Below, piece by piece: positions 1 through 8,443 of a stretch of 64,000 nucleotides of DNA. Position numbers and translations under genes: made by a program. Position 1 is the stretch's first letter; every line of letters begins with the position of its first letter. The notes below the pieces were generated by a model, which was not told where the DNA came from, did not search any database, and saw nothing but the letters and a program-made list of their open reading frames with translations. This stretch comes from an uncultured Bacteriovoracaceae bacterium (GTDB lineage: Bacteria > Bdellovibrionota > Bacteriovoracia > Bacteriovoracales > Bacteriovoracaceae): positions 1-64,000 of the forward strand of contig CATLOT010000018.1 in assembly GCA_950054155.1 (NCBI GenBank), read 5' to 3'.

Positions 1-71
1 TCGGCAGTTAAGCCCAACATCGGCGAAGGTAGTGCTCGGGAAACTGAGTGTGAGAATAGCAAGATGCTCCA
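1..71 (+). rRNA. rrf: 5S ribosomal RNA, 3' part
   Basis: The window opens inside a 5S rRNA gene. The bases match the second half of bacterial 5S: the loop-B/helix-III stretch ending in AGTTAAGCCC, then CGGCGAAGGTAGTG, a helix-IV hairpin around GGGAAAC, and the GTGAGAATAG segment leading to the closing helix. The 5' half lies before the window, so the end near base 71 is approximate. Two hairpins follow directly, as expected at the end of an rrn operon. Confidence 0.88.
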
Positions 72-80
72 ATTATATAA

Positions 81-110
81 AAAGCCCCGCCTTTCAGGCG
101 GGGCTTTTTT
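81..110 (+). terminator. Intrinsic terminator of the rrn operon
   Basis: A GC-rich stem (AGCCCCGCC at 83-91 against GGCGGGGCT at 97-105) has a short TTTCA loop and runs into six T bases at 105-110. It lies about ten bases after the 5S end. Confidence 0.92.
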
Positions 111-129
111 GTTTGGGCAAGTAAGTGTT

Positions 130-179
130 CCAATTATAAATAAAGCCCTGTCTTTTGGCAGGGCTTTATTTATAATTGG
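130..179. terminator. Long perfect hairpin, second (bidirectional) terminator
   Basis: Bases 130-150 are the exact reverse complement of 159-179: a 21-bp perfect stem with an eight-base loop. The GC core is GCCCTG/CAGGGC; the outer half is A+T only and supplies T-rich stretches on both strands. It probably backs up the rrn terminator and blocks transcription in both directions. Confidence 0.6.
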
Positions 180-239
180 CTTAATCAGCTTTATTTGAGA
201 CCATGGCATTTTTATTCGTCGTGATATTGGGAAGAATTC

Positions 240-1625
240 GTGATCTTAAAACTATCTTTTAGGTGCAGGATGGGTAGATATAAAACCTTCTTTTGGTTGT
301 TTAGCTTAGTCGTTTTGATTTTACTAGTATTTCAGGTGGCGCATGGTGCTAAGAGTGCGCCATTTGTTAGTGTGTGGGATACTCGCTATGGAAATAAAGA
401 GCTAGCTTCTGTAACTTTACCACTCAAAAAAGGGGCTCAATATAACTTTACCGTTGAGTGGGGGGATGGTGAAGTTGGCAAGGTTGAAGGCTATGATGAT
501 TTAAGGAAAAAGCATATTTATCAAAAACATGGACTTTATACTATTAAGATTCAGGGTCGGTTAGATCAGCTTCTTTTTGAAGGACAGGAGGCTCGCTTAC
601 AAATAAGAGAAATTAAACATTGGGGCGATATTAAATGGAAAAGTATGGATCGTGCCTTTTTGGGATGTCAGAAGTTAGTGATTTCTTCAAAAACACCGCC
701 AGATCTAAGTAGGGTTATAAGTCTCAGTAGGATGTTTCAGGATTCAAATGTATCTATAGCGCATGTTAAACAATGGAATACAGAAAATGTAAGGGATATG
801 TCGTTTATGTTTTCTGGCACTAATTTTAACTCAAGCTTAAATGAATGGGATGTTTCAAACGTAGTAAACATAGAGGGAATGTTTGCTTATAATCGGGCTT
901 TCAATAGTAGGTTGGATAAGTGGGACGTTAAAAATGTTACCAACATGAGATATCTTTTTAATAGGGCTACAAGCTTTAATCAGTCTCTTAATGACTGGAA
1001 TACTGAAAGTTTATTATTTCTATTTGGAGCGTTCATTTCTGCAAGGTCTTTTAATCAACCTTTAAATAAATGGAAGGTTGGGAAGGTAAGAGATTTTGGT
1101 TTTCTTTTTTGGGGAGCAAAAAACTTTAATCAGCCACTAGACAAGTGGAATGTTACCAACGCTGAAAACTTTACTGGCTTCTTTGGCAAAACTAATAAGT
1201 TTAACCAAGATTTAAGCACGTGGAATGTAAAAAAGGTTTCTGATATGACATCGATGTTTCGAAGTGCTTATGCTTTCAATGGAGACTTGTCAGGCTGGAA
1301 TGTTAAGTCGTTACGTTTTATGGACTTTATGTTTATGAGGGCTTTGAAGTTTAATTCAAGTATAGAAAGCTGGAAGACAATAAAAGTAGAGTCAATGGAG
1401 TCAACATTCAAAGAGGCTGAAACATTTAATCAGAATATATCAAAATGGAATGTATCCATGGTTAAAAGTATGCAGGAAGCATTTAGGGGTGCGTCCTCTT
1501 TCAATCAAGATCTCTCCAAGTGGAAAGTAGGTGAAGTTAGGGCTTGCCAATTATTTGATGAAGCAGCTTTAAAATGGAAAAGAGAAAGGCCTCAATTTCA
1601 GGATAAAAGTTGCGCTAAGCATTGA
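240..1625 (+). CDS. BspA-type repeat surface protein (DUF285 family)
   Basis: The protein has a signal peptide with a long hydrophobic core (about residues 17-36), a PKD-like N-terminal part with the motif VEWGDGEVG, then eleven repeats of 25 residues, each with a consensus close to MF..A..FN..L..WNV..V. from about residue 160 to the C-terminus. This is the BspA/DUF285 pattern found in secreted and surface-anchored proteins, where it usually means adhesion or surface binding. The GTG start at 240 has GGGAAG six bases upstream; an ATG at 270 would give a shorter, more typical signal peptide. It stands alone between the rrn terminators and the Mo-hydroxylase operon. The ligand is unknown. Confidence 0.82.
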   Translation: MILKLSFRCRMGRYKTFFWLFSLVVLILLVFQVAHGAKSAPFVSVWDTRYGNKELASVTLPLKKGAQYNFTVEWGDGEVGKVEGYDDLRKKHIYQKHGLYTIKIQGRLDQLLFEGQEARLQIREIKHWGDIKWKSMDRAFLGCQKLVISSKTPPDLSRVISLSRMFQDSNVSIAHVKQWNTENVRDMSFMFSGTNFNSSLNEWDVSNVVNIEGMFAYNRAFNSRLDKWDVKNVTNMRYLFNRATSFNQSLNDWNTESLLFLFGAFISARSFNQPLNKWKVGKVRDFGFLFWGAKNFNQPLDKWNVTNAENFTGFFGKTNKFNQDLSTWNVKKVSDMTSMFRSAYAFNGDLSGWNVKSLRFMDFMFMRALKFNSSIESWKTIKVESMESTFKEAETFNQNISKWNVSMVKSMQEAFRGASSFNQDLSKWKVGEVRACQLFDEAALKWKRERPQFQDKSCAKH

Positions 1626-1688
1626 TATGACCTGTGAAGCAACGATTTATTTCAGAGATATTTTACTAAAACTTTCCTCTCCTTTCTT

Positions 1689-1697
1689 TGCTATAAT
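1689..1697 (+). promoter_or_regulatory. Extended -10 promoter of the Mo-hydroxylase operon
   Basis: TGC followed by a perfect TATAAT (1692-1697). No good -35 box is seen, which fits an extended -10 promoter. Transcription would start near 1704, about 60 bases before the chosen ATG at 1766. Confidence 0.45.
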
Positions 1698-1765
1698 TGA
1701 TCATATTGTTACGTAGTACTTACTCGGGCCTTGTAAGAGGCTTTGATGATGTTTATAGGATAAAA

Positions 1766-2236
1766 ATGAAAATATTAAAGAAAAGAATAAACATAAATTC
1801 TAAGGATTATCAGGTTGAAGCCCCGGAAGATATCTCACTCCTTTGGCTGATACGTGATCATATTGGTTTAACCGGTACAAAATTTGGATGTGGAAAAGGA
1901 CTTTGTGGAGCATGTACAATCCATATTGAAGGAAGAGCAAATCGTTCCTGCCTATACAAACTTAAAGATTTAAAAGATGAACAGATTACAACGATAGAAG
2001 GAATCTCGGAAAAAGATCAGCATCCGGTCCAAGTCGTTTGGAACAAATTTCAAGTGGCTCAATGTGGCTACTGCCAAAGTGGACAAATTATGACAGCCAT
2101 TGACCTACTCAAAAGGTTCTCAAAACCAACGAAGGATACTATCAGAAAAGAAATGAAAGGAAACTTATGTCGCTGTGGAACCTATCCAAGAATAGAGAAA
2201 GCCATAGAGGCACTTTTGAAGGAAGATAGGAGTTAA
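1766..2236 (+). CDS. (2Fe-2S) subunit of molybdenum hydroxylase (IorA-like)
   Basis: The 156-residue protein has the two-cluster layout of small subunits of aldehyde and isoquinoline oxidoreductases. The plant-ferredoxin-type cluster uses C42, C47, C50 and C62; the second cluster uses C100, C103, C135 and C137 (CGYC...CRCG). It passes electrons from the Mo active site of the next gene's product to an outside acceptor. The ATG at 1766 is chosen because AGGA lies five bases upstream and homologues start just before the beta-grasp strand; an upstream in-frame ATG at 1697 would add 23 unrelated residues. Its stop overlaps the next start as TAATG. Confidence 0.93.
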   Translation: MKILKKRININSKDYQVEAPEDISLLWLIRDHIGLTGTKFGCGKGLCGACTIHIEGRANRSCLYKLKDLKDEQITTIEGISEKDQHPVQVVWNKFQVAQCGYCQSGQIMTAIDLLKRFSKPTKDTIRKEMKGNLCRCGTYPRIEKAIEALLKEDRS

Positions 2237-4353
2237 TGAAAACTGACAGAAAATTTTTTAGCCGCAGGACTTTCCTCATTACTAGTGGAGCAGTAACTTC
2301 TGGCTTTATAATAGGGTTTTCGAAATTAGGAAAAAACCAAGAAAAAGAAGATGTTGAAGAGTTTGAACCTAATGGATGGTTAAAAATAGACAAAGACGGA
2401 CGAGCAACCATTGTTTTTGCCAGAAGTGAAATGGGTCAAGGAATAAGTACTGCTCTTCCGATGATAGTTGCAGAAGAGCTCTCCATTAACTGGGATGACG
2501 TGGAAGTAAAATATGCTTCTCATGATCCAAGTACGTACGGTAATCAAGGTACATATTCAAATTCAAGTGTAATTTCATCTTGGCATCAACTAAGAATGGC
2601 AGGAGCAGCTGCAAGACATATGTTAATTAGTGCCGCAGCGAGTACTTGGCATGTAAAAAGTGAAGACTGTAGAGCAGAAAATGGTTATATTGTTCATGTA
2701 AAAACTAAAAGAAAGTTATATTACAAAGACTTAATTTTTACAGCTGCCAAACTACCTCTACCCCAAGAAATTAATTTAAAGAAAAATAAGGATTTTAAGC
2801 TGTTAGGTACAAGTCCTAATCGAGTTGACTCAATTATTAAGAGCAATGGAAAAGCGCTTTATGCAATTGATATTGATATACCACAGATGCATTTCGCTAC
2901 GGTTTTACGTCCACCTTTTGGATCAGAAATCTTAAGTTTTGATACTAATGGTGTTAAAGAAAAGTTTAATCTTATAGATGTAATACAATATAAATATGGT
3001 ATTGCCGTTATTGCAAGGGATACATGGAGCGCTCTAGAGGCCCGTAAACTGATCGCACTAAAAACAAAAAAAAATATAAGAGTAAATAGTTCAGAAATAA
3101 AAAAAGAACTTAAAAAAGCAGTTCGAAAAGAAGGGGTTCCCCTTTTTAAAGAAATAAGGGACCAATCAGAAACAAAGAGTATCAAAAAGATAAGCTTGGA
3201 ATATTTTTTCCCTTTTTCTCCCCATCTCACAATGGAGCCTCAAAACTCTACAGCATTAGTAAGCAAAAAATATTGTGAAGTATGGGCGCCTTGTCAGAAA
3301 CCTGAGAAGGTCATCGAAGATATAAGTAAAGAAATAGGTATAGAAAAGAAAAACATTAAACTTAACTTGACTTTGATTGGTGGCGGCTTTGGAAGACGTT
3401 ATGAGAGTGATTATATTTTAGACTCAGTCCTACTCTCTCAGTATTATTCAAAACCTGTAAAAGTCATATGGGATCGTGATGAAGACATTGCTCATGATTG
3501 GTATCGACCTGCAAGTGTCAATAAGATTACGGCTTTGATCAAGGATGAGAAAATACATGAATGGGATCACCATGTTGTTTCTCCTTCAATTAATATACAA
3601 AGGGATAACATCAGTAGAAGCGTCTATCAAGATCAACAGCCAGTAATTGGCTGTCAGCCAAACTATCCAATTAAAAATAGAATTAGTAGATATACACATA
3701 AACAATACCCTATAACTGTTGGATGGTGGTACGGGCCAGATTCAAAAAATAGGTTTGCATGTGAAACATTTATAGATTTTGTTGCAAAAACATTAAAGAA
3801 AGATCCTCTCCATTATCGACAATTTCTCCTTCAAGAAAATAATTGGAGAGAATCAGCTACTCTAAGAGCGGTACTAGAAAAAGTTGCATCAATGGCTAGC
3901 TGGAATAATGGAGAGGGAAAGAAAAAAGGCCACTACCAAGGGGTCGCTTGTGTTTATGAATGCGACTCTTTTGTTGCTCATATTGTAGAAATCTCCATCT
4001 CTCAAGGTAAGCCAATAATCCATGATGTATACTGTGCTGTAGATTGTGGTTTAGCACTTCATCCCGATATTGTCAGGTCTCAAATTGAAGGGGGAATCCT
4101 ATGGGATCTATCTGCTGTACTTTATATGGGAGTAGATTTTCAAAATGGACAGGCCCGTCAGTCAAACTTTCATGATCAGCCCATTTTAAGAATTGATGAA
4201 AGCCCAAGGATCCATGTAGAGATTTTAGAGTCATCTGACACCCCTCGAAATATTGGCGGGGGCTTTGCTGCGGGGGCAGCTCTAGCGAATGCATGGTATA
4301 GAGCAACCGGAAAAATGGTGACTCAATTACCTATGAAGAATAACGTTTTTTAA
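2236..4353 (+). CDS. Molybdopterin-binding subunit of aldehyde/isoquinoline oxidoreductase family (IorB-like), Tat-exported
   Basis: This 705-residue subunit should hold the molybdenum cofactor. A Tat signal (SRRTFLI at residues 9-15, then a hydrophobic run) predicts folded export to the periplasm. Family motifs include EMGQGISTALPMIVAEEL in the N-terminal third and GGGFGRR at 382-388. The C-terminus ends in the usual ANA...ATGK..QLP pattern, but the segment that normally carries the catalytic Glu (VGEP-type) reads IGGGFAAG at about 673-680 with no Glu. The enzyme may therefore be altered or inactive, or the Glu may be displaced. One-base overlap with the 2Fe-2S subunit. The substrate cannot be read from sequence. 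Confidence 0.9.
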   Translation: MKTDRKFFSRRTFLITSGAVTSGFIIGFSKLGKNQEKEDVEEFEPNGWLKIDKDGRATIVFARSEMGQGISTALPMIVAEELSINWDDVEVKYASHDPSTYGNQGTYSNSSVISSWHQLRMAGAAARHMLISAAASTWHVKSEDCRAENGYIVHVKTKRKLYYKDLIFTAAKLPLPQEINLKKNKDFKLLGTSPNRVDSIIKSNGKALYAIDIDIPQMHFATVLRPPFGSEILSFDTNGVKEKFNLIDVIQYKYGIAVIARDTWSALEARKLIALKTKKNIRVNSSEIKKELKKAVRKEGVPLFKEIRDQSETKSIKKISLEYFFPFSPHLTMEPQNSTALVSKKYCEVWAPCQKPEKVIEDISKEIGIEKKNIKLNLTLIGGGFGRRYESDYILDSVLLSQYYSKPVKVIWDRDEDIAHDWYRPASVNKITALIKDEKIHEWDHHVVSPSINIQRDNISRSVYQDQQPVIGCQPNYPIKNRISRYTHKQYPITVGWWYGPDSKNRFACETFIDFVAKTLKKDPLHYRQFLLQENNWRESATLRAVLEKVASMASWNNGEGKKKGHYQGVACVYECDSFVAHIVEISISQGKPIIHDVYCAVDCGLALHPDIVRSQIEGGILWDLSAVLYMGVDFQNGQARQSNFHDQPILRIDESPRIHVEILESSDTPRNIGGGFAAGAALANAWYRATGKMVTQLPMKNNVF

Positions 4354-4406
4354 AATTAAAATAAGACTCTGACCTAAACTTTTATCTATAAGGAATCTCT
4401 TCAAAG

Positions 4407-5240
4407 ATGGACGATATCAAAGAAAAGAAAGAATTTGTTATTTTAAGAAAGGAGGAAGAATTAACCCTGGTAACTGTCACGGGAACAGAGGGTTCCACCT
4501 ATAAAAAAAAGGGAGCCACCAAATTAATAGCGAATGATGGTAGCTCTGTTGGAATTATAAGTGGCGGTTGCCTCGAGAATGAAGTCTTAAATATTGCTAA
4601 AGAGATGAAAAATAAAGAGCTAAACTATTCAATTGATACTAGAGTCATTGAAGATCGGCTCTTGGGATATGCAGTCGGCTGTCAGGGAGTAACTCATCTT
4701 AATTTTAAGAAAGTTATGGGATTTGACCTTTTAGACTCAAAGACCTTAGAAAAAGATCTAGAAAATGAAATATTTGTTTACGTAATTGGCCTAGGGCTCG
4801 ACATAAACCCACTAAAAAATCTGTTAGATTGGACCCAATGGAATACAAAGTATTACTCGAATAAAAGAGATTTAGTTGAGAAGAGAAAGAAAGAGGGGTG
4901 GGAAGGAGTATATATACTTGAACGAAATAAGTTACTTGAAGATTTAAGTATTCCTGAGCAATCAGCGGTTCTTTTAATGAGTCATAATTATCCGACGGAC
5001 TTAGATGCCTTACACATTATTTCAGCCCTCCCCATAAAGTATATTGGTATATTGGGCCCTTCTGAAAAAAAGAAACAAATGCTTTTAGACTTAAGAGATA
5101 TTTACGATATTAGATTGGACCATGAAAAATTAAAACACATTTATGGCCCATTAGGTCTGCCTGGTTTTGGTAAAGGCGAAAGGAATATTGCTCTTTCTGT
5201 GGTTTCGCATATACAGAGGATATTTAATAATGAGCAATGA
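4407..5240 (+). CDS. XdhC/CoxI family molybdenum-cofactor insertion chaperone
   Basis: XdhC-type proteins bind the molybdenum cofactor, help add its terminal sulfido ligand and load it into hydroxylases of the xanthine dehydrogenase family. The N-terminal XdhC/CoxI domain is seen as VTGTEGSTYKKKGATKL and IISGGCLENEV (about residues 24-65). A Rossmann-type C-terminal domain includes YIGILGPSEKKKQML (about 212-226) and ends with GLPGFGKG. The 277-residue length is usual. It directly follows the two enzyme subunits, supporting a dedicated maturation role. AAGGA lies about 12 bases before the ATG, a long spacing. Confidence 0.9.
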   Translation: MDDIKEKKEFVILRKEEELTLVTVTGTEGSTYKKKGATKLIANDGSSVGIISGGCLENEVLNIAKEMKNKELNYSIDTRVIEDRLLGYAVGCQGVTHLNFKKVMGFDLLDSKTLEKDLENEIFVYVIGLGLDINPLKNLLDWTQWNTKYYSNKRDLVEKRKKEGWEGVYILERNKLLEDLSIPEQSAVLLMSHNYPTDLDALHIISALPIKYIGILGPSEKKKQMLLDLRDIYDIRLDHEKLKHIYGPLGLPGFGKGERNIALSVVSHIQRIFNNEQ

Positions 5241-6141
5241 TATTGAGCTAGATATCACTGCTGAATATGCCCTTAACTTATCCTTAATTGAAGTAGGAGT
5301 TGGTAGTCTTGTACATGCCATTAATATACCATTTAGTGGTCATCTATTATCTATCAATCAGGGTCTTCTCCTTACCCATGTATCAAGAATATTACTTAAT
5401 CACTCTTTAGGTGGGGTTAAAGCTTGTGCTAATATATCAACGATTAGTGCTCTTTTTAAATCATTAAGTCCTGCAGGAAAAAAACTAGGCCCAATGCTTT
5501 CTATTAGTGTGCAAGGCTTTTTATTTTCGGTAGGGCTCTTCTTGGGGGGAAGTTCTTTTTTGGGGGTCATTCTCGGAATGTCCTTACTTTGCTGTTGGGC
5601 ATTTATTCAACCATCTATTACTTTATATATTTTTTTCGGTCATAATCTTATAACTGCTGTTGAATTTTATGCCAATAAGGTAGAGGACTCACTTGCGATA
5701 CCTGTCGAAAGTCAATTATCGTTTGTTTTAGCTATTATTGTTACTAAAATGATCTTAGGCTCTTCATTAGCAGTACTCATTTTTAGACAAAATAGAGATG
5801 CTTTTCTTTACCATCCTCCTGCTTGGACAGCAAAGTCTATTATTAAAAGGCATAATGATTCGACTTTAGGGAATATCTTAAAAAGCTCTTTTAAAGACCT
5901 TTTTAATCCATTATTTTTAATGTCATTTTCTTTTATGATGGTGTTTTTTCTTTTTAACCAAAACTCTTCTTCAGAGGTTATCTGGCTAAGCTTTAGGCCA
6001 ATTGCAATAGCCTTTCTTTTTTTCTTTTTATCACGACATCCTTTTATCTATAAATTTTTAAATAATTTAAGAGGAAAAGGAATGTTCAAAAAACAATTTC
6101 TTATTTTCGATAAAGCAAAAGAAAAACTTTATAAAAAATAA
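5230..6141 (+). CDS. Polytopic membrane protein of unknown function in the Mo-hydroxylase cassette
   Basis: About 303 residues with roughly six to eight hydrophobic segments. I do not recognise the family with certainty. Conserved-looking blocks are SLVHAINIPFSGHLLSINQG near the N-terminus and SPAGKKLGPMLSISVQG further on, followed by glycine-rich helices. The small-helix layout is loosely like S components of energy-coupling-factor vitamin transporters, but that is a weak impression. The ATG at 5230 overlaps the xdhC stop by 11 bases, so translation is probably coupled. Its place between xdhC and the MocA-like gene suggests a role in cofactor supply, electron acceptance or substrate transport for the hydroxylase. 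Confidence 0.75.
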   Translation: MSNDIELDITAEYALNLSLIEVGVGSLVHAINIPFSGHLLSINQGLLLTHVSRILLNHSLGGVKACANISTISALFKSLSPAGKKLGPMLSISVQGFLFSVGLFLGGSSFLGVILGMSLLCCWAFIQPSITLYIFFGHNLITAVEFYANKVEDSLAIPVESQLSFVLAIIVTKMILGSSLAVLIFRQNRDAFLYHPPAWTAKSIIKRHNDSTLGNILKSSFKDLFNPLFLMSFSFMMVFFLFNQNSSSEVIWLSFRPIAIAFLFFFLSRHPFIYKFLNNLRGKGMFKKQFLIFDKAKEKLYKK

Positions 6142-6155
6142 AAAAGGGGGCATAA

Positions 6156-6773
6156 ATGCCACAAATAAGTTGTATTCTTCTTGCCGCTGGGAAGTCTACT
6201 CGAATGGGAAAAAAAAACAAACTTCTTCTGGAGTTCAACAATACTCCTCTCGTGAGAAGGGTTTGCGAAAGATTGATGAGTATAAGTGATTGTGAAACGA
6301 TAGTAGTTACTGGGTATCAACATGAAGAAATAAAGTCTTCACTAAAAAATCTAGGGGTTAAAATAGTTTTAAATACGAATTACGAGAAGGGAATGTTGTC
6401 TTCTATTAAACAGGGTATCTTAAGTATAGATCAAGAATCACAGGGCTTTTTTGTTTGTCTTGCCGACTGTCCATTTATTAATCCCACAATAATGCAGCAA
6501 ATGATCAAAAAGATAAAAGAAGAACTAGGAAAAATTATTGTCCCTACACATAAGAATCTGAGAGGTAATCCAGTTTTAATTTCAAAAGATTTTATCCCAG
6601 AAATTTTATCACATCATGATGCAGACCATGGGTGCTACTTTTTATTAAAGAAGTACCCTCAAAAAGTTCATAAGTTGTTGGTGTCCGACAAAAAAGTTTT
6701 TTTCGATATAGATAATATTTCCGACTATGAGAAACTTTCTAAATTACAGGATCTCGAGTCAAAAAATGTATGA
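6156..6773 (+). CDS. MocA-like molybdenum cofactor cytidylyltransferase (NTP transferase)
   Basis: The 205-residue protein has the nucleotidyltransferase fold signature LLAAGKSTRMG at residues 8-18 with a following lysine for nucleotide and phosphate binding, and the metal-binding CLADCPF motif with D104. MocA-type enzymes transfer CMP to molybdopterin to make the MCD cofactor used by xanthine dehydrogenase-family enzymes; MobA makes the GMP form. The operon context (2Fe-2S subunit, Mo subunit, XdhC) points to the CMP-type enzyme. AAAAAGGGGG precedes the start. No other moa or moe genes are in the window, so pterin synthesis must be encoded elsewhere. Confidence 0.85.
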   Translation: MPQISCILLAAGKSTRMGKKNKLLLEFNNTPLVRRVCERLMSISDCETIVVTGYQHEEIKSSLKNLGVKIVLNTNYEKGMLSSIKQGILSIDQESQGFFVCLADCPFINPTIMQQMIKKIKEELGKIIVPTHKNLRGNPVLISKDFIPEILSHHDADHGCYFLLKKYPQKVHKLLVSDKKVFFDIDNISDYEKLSKLQDLESKNV

Positions 6774-6870
6774 ACATTATTTTAAGGTCTTAATCAAATA
6801 AGGAGTATCAAAAAGACTTATTGCCTTTGTTGGGTATTTTAAAGGCCAAGGTGGAAGAGATTTCCTTCGT

Positions 6871-7713
6871 TTAAGACTTCAGTGGAGGTGGCTTTCCCCC
6901 AAAAACTAAGTCCTTTTCCTCATTCATGAGTGGAGCACCAATAAAGAACAAAACTCCAGTTAGCAGTTGAGATTCAAAAAAATTAATATCCATGAAGAGT
7001 AGGGTTAAGAAATGGAAGATGATGATGAGATATCCGAAAATAAGATGATAATTTGATTTAATTATAGGGATAGCCATTAAAAGTTGAAATATTATTACGC
7101 TTATCCACAAAATAGACTTGATGCTTACGTCGAGGGATATAAACCACGAAATGATAGGATTCATATTCCCAATTTGGATTGCTTTTAGTGAGACGTGATT
7201 TGAGAAAATATTCGTAATATATTCTTCAAAATTTTGGTAATCAATTAACTTATGTATGAATTCGACGAGCTTCCAGAAGCCAGCAACTACATACGAAATA
7301 AGATGTAGGTCAAGGGCGATCTTTATTGGGGTTTGGATACGACTTGGCTTAAGAAAACTAAGGGGAAAACTACAGTATAGAAGGGTGAACATCGATGACC
7401 CCATTTCGTAAGCATTGTATAAAAGCCCAAGAAAGAGGACAGAAACGATGGCTTCAATCAGTCTGATCTTAGATGAGTATGGTTTGTAAATTACAAATAA
7501 AAGAACAAATAGATACGAAAGAGAGAACATGATGAAATCGGTATTTGAAACAATGATTTTCTCTAGTAGAGATACGATAATGATGTGTCCAGAGTCTGCT
7601 AATTCATATTGATGAAAGTAATTTTGAAAGTACCAACTGAAGAAACCAAGTTTTAAAAGGTAGAATATTCTTAAAAAGTTATATATCCGTTCTTCTTTTA
7701 TGTTTATAGTCAT
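6871..7713 (-). CDS. Polytopic membrane protein, unknown (possibly HTTM-like)
   Basis: A 280-residue protein with about seven hydrophobic helices and very few charged residues between them. The pattern of long helices, with a central segment HLISYVVAGFWKLVEF, is loosely like HTTM/vitamin-K-carboxylase-like membrane domains, but no catalytic motif is clear. The ATG has AGAAAGG upstream. It overlaps the preceding minus-strand gene by 35 bases and is surely co-transcribed with it. It converges on the Mo cassette across 97 bases with no clear terminator. Confidence 0.7.
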   Translation of the reverse strand: MTINIKEERIYNFLRIFYLLKLGFFSWYFQNYFHQYELADSGHIIIVSLLEKIIVSNTDFIMFSLSYLFVLLFVIYKPYSSKIRLIEAIVSVLFLGLLYNAYEMGSSMFTLLYCSFPLSFLKPSRIQTPIKIALDLHLISYVVAGFWKLVEFIHKLIDYQNFEEYITNIFSNHVSLKAIQIGNMNPIISWFISLDVSIKSILWISVIIFQLLMAIPIIKSNYHLIFGYLIIIFHFLTLLFMDINFFESQLLTGVLFFIGAPLMNEEKDLVFGGKPPPLKS

Positions 7714-8155
7714 AAAGCCTTTCTCTTTTAATAAATATATTTTTAGTGTAAAGCATAGTGGGATTGTAGGTTAGCTCTTCTAAGGTAAAGTGTAGGAGGG
7801 GTTCGTTAAAGAAGTCTCCAATTCTTGCTAGCTTTGCAGTGATTTTGTTATATTTTCCATTTTTATAATAACCTCCTAGTTGCTTACTGATAAAATAGAG
7901 TGCTTTTCTTTGTCTTCGAGTTAACTTGACTGAGTACCGGTTGATATAGTTTCGATCATTAGGGCATTTCGTTTTACAAATGGAGATGAAGTAGTTTGTT
8001 GATCTGTGGAGGTTTCGATCAAAAAGTTTATAGGAGTTTAGTGGAAAGCCTGACCGGTTTGGCATATCGCCAAGGGTAACTAAAGCAATGGCGAATATCG
8101 GTATGATTAGCTTGAGTAGATGGTTCTTTAAGTAATTAATACGTTTTTTATACAA
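7679..8155 (-). CDS. Small membrane-anchored protein, unknown
   Basis: 158 residues with one N-terminal hydrophobic segment (about residues 12-28), then a basic region rich in Lys, Arg, Asn and Tyr with a Cys pair (ICKTKCPND) and a KLTRRQRKALYFISKQ stretch. I do not recognise a family. The start is a TTG with GAGGAG about nine bases upstream. It overlaps the next membrane gene by 35 bases, so the two probably form a complex: a single-pass exported protein with a multi-pass partner. Confidence 0.65.
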   Translation of the reverse strand: MYKKRINYLKNHLLKLIIPIFAIALVTLGDMPNRSGFPLNSYKLFDRNLHRSTNYFISICKTKCPNDRNYINRYSVKLTRRQRKALYFISKQLGGYYKNGKYNKITAKLARIGDFFNEPLLHFTLEELTYNPTMLYTKNIFIKRERLYDYKHKRRTDI

Positions 8156-8404
8156 ATGATTATCTCCTCAGTTACTTTAACCATGACAAAGCATTAATAA
8201 ATTATTTTTAGAGAGCTTTACTTCATAGTGAGCTGCACCCGTCTTTGCTTCCACTCTATTATATACGCCCTAGGACTTCCGTCTTCTCATAACTCGGCAT
8301 TATTTTTTTGCTGGGTAAATTGGGAGTGGATTTTTAGACGTTTATGGGTTCTTAAGCTCGATAAATGATCAGGTTAAATTAGGGTCTTGAGGCTGGGCAC
8401 GTTA

Positions 8405-8437
8405 CGTCAAATTACACTAAAACGCTTGGTTTTGACG
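8405..8437. repeat. Inverted repeat upstream of ftsK
   Basis: CGTCAAA (8405-8411) is the exact reverse complement of TTTGACG (8431-8437). The interval contains a smaller AAAAC/GTTTT pair. It lies just upstream of the proposed ftsK -35 box, so it could be an operator or only a hairpin. No regulator is identified. Confidence 0.35.
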
Positions 8438-8443
8438 CATTCC

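Noticed and set aside
1-240. Phage or element attachment site next to the rrn operon
   Set aside because: No integrase gene, direct repeat or mobile gene follows; the hairpins are explained as terminators.
1697-1765. Upstream start of the 2Fe-2S subunit at 1697
   Set aside because: The extra 23 residues are unlike the family, the frame begins on the last base of the -10 box, and a good ribosome site lies at 1757-1760 for the ATG at 1766.
2859-3230. Minus-strand 123-codon open frame inside the Mo-hydroxylase large subunit gene
   Set aside because: It is fully contained in a strong gene, has no ribosome site and no recognisable domain; it is a reading-frame shadow.
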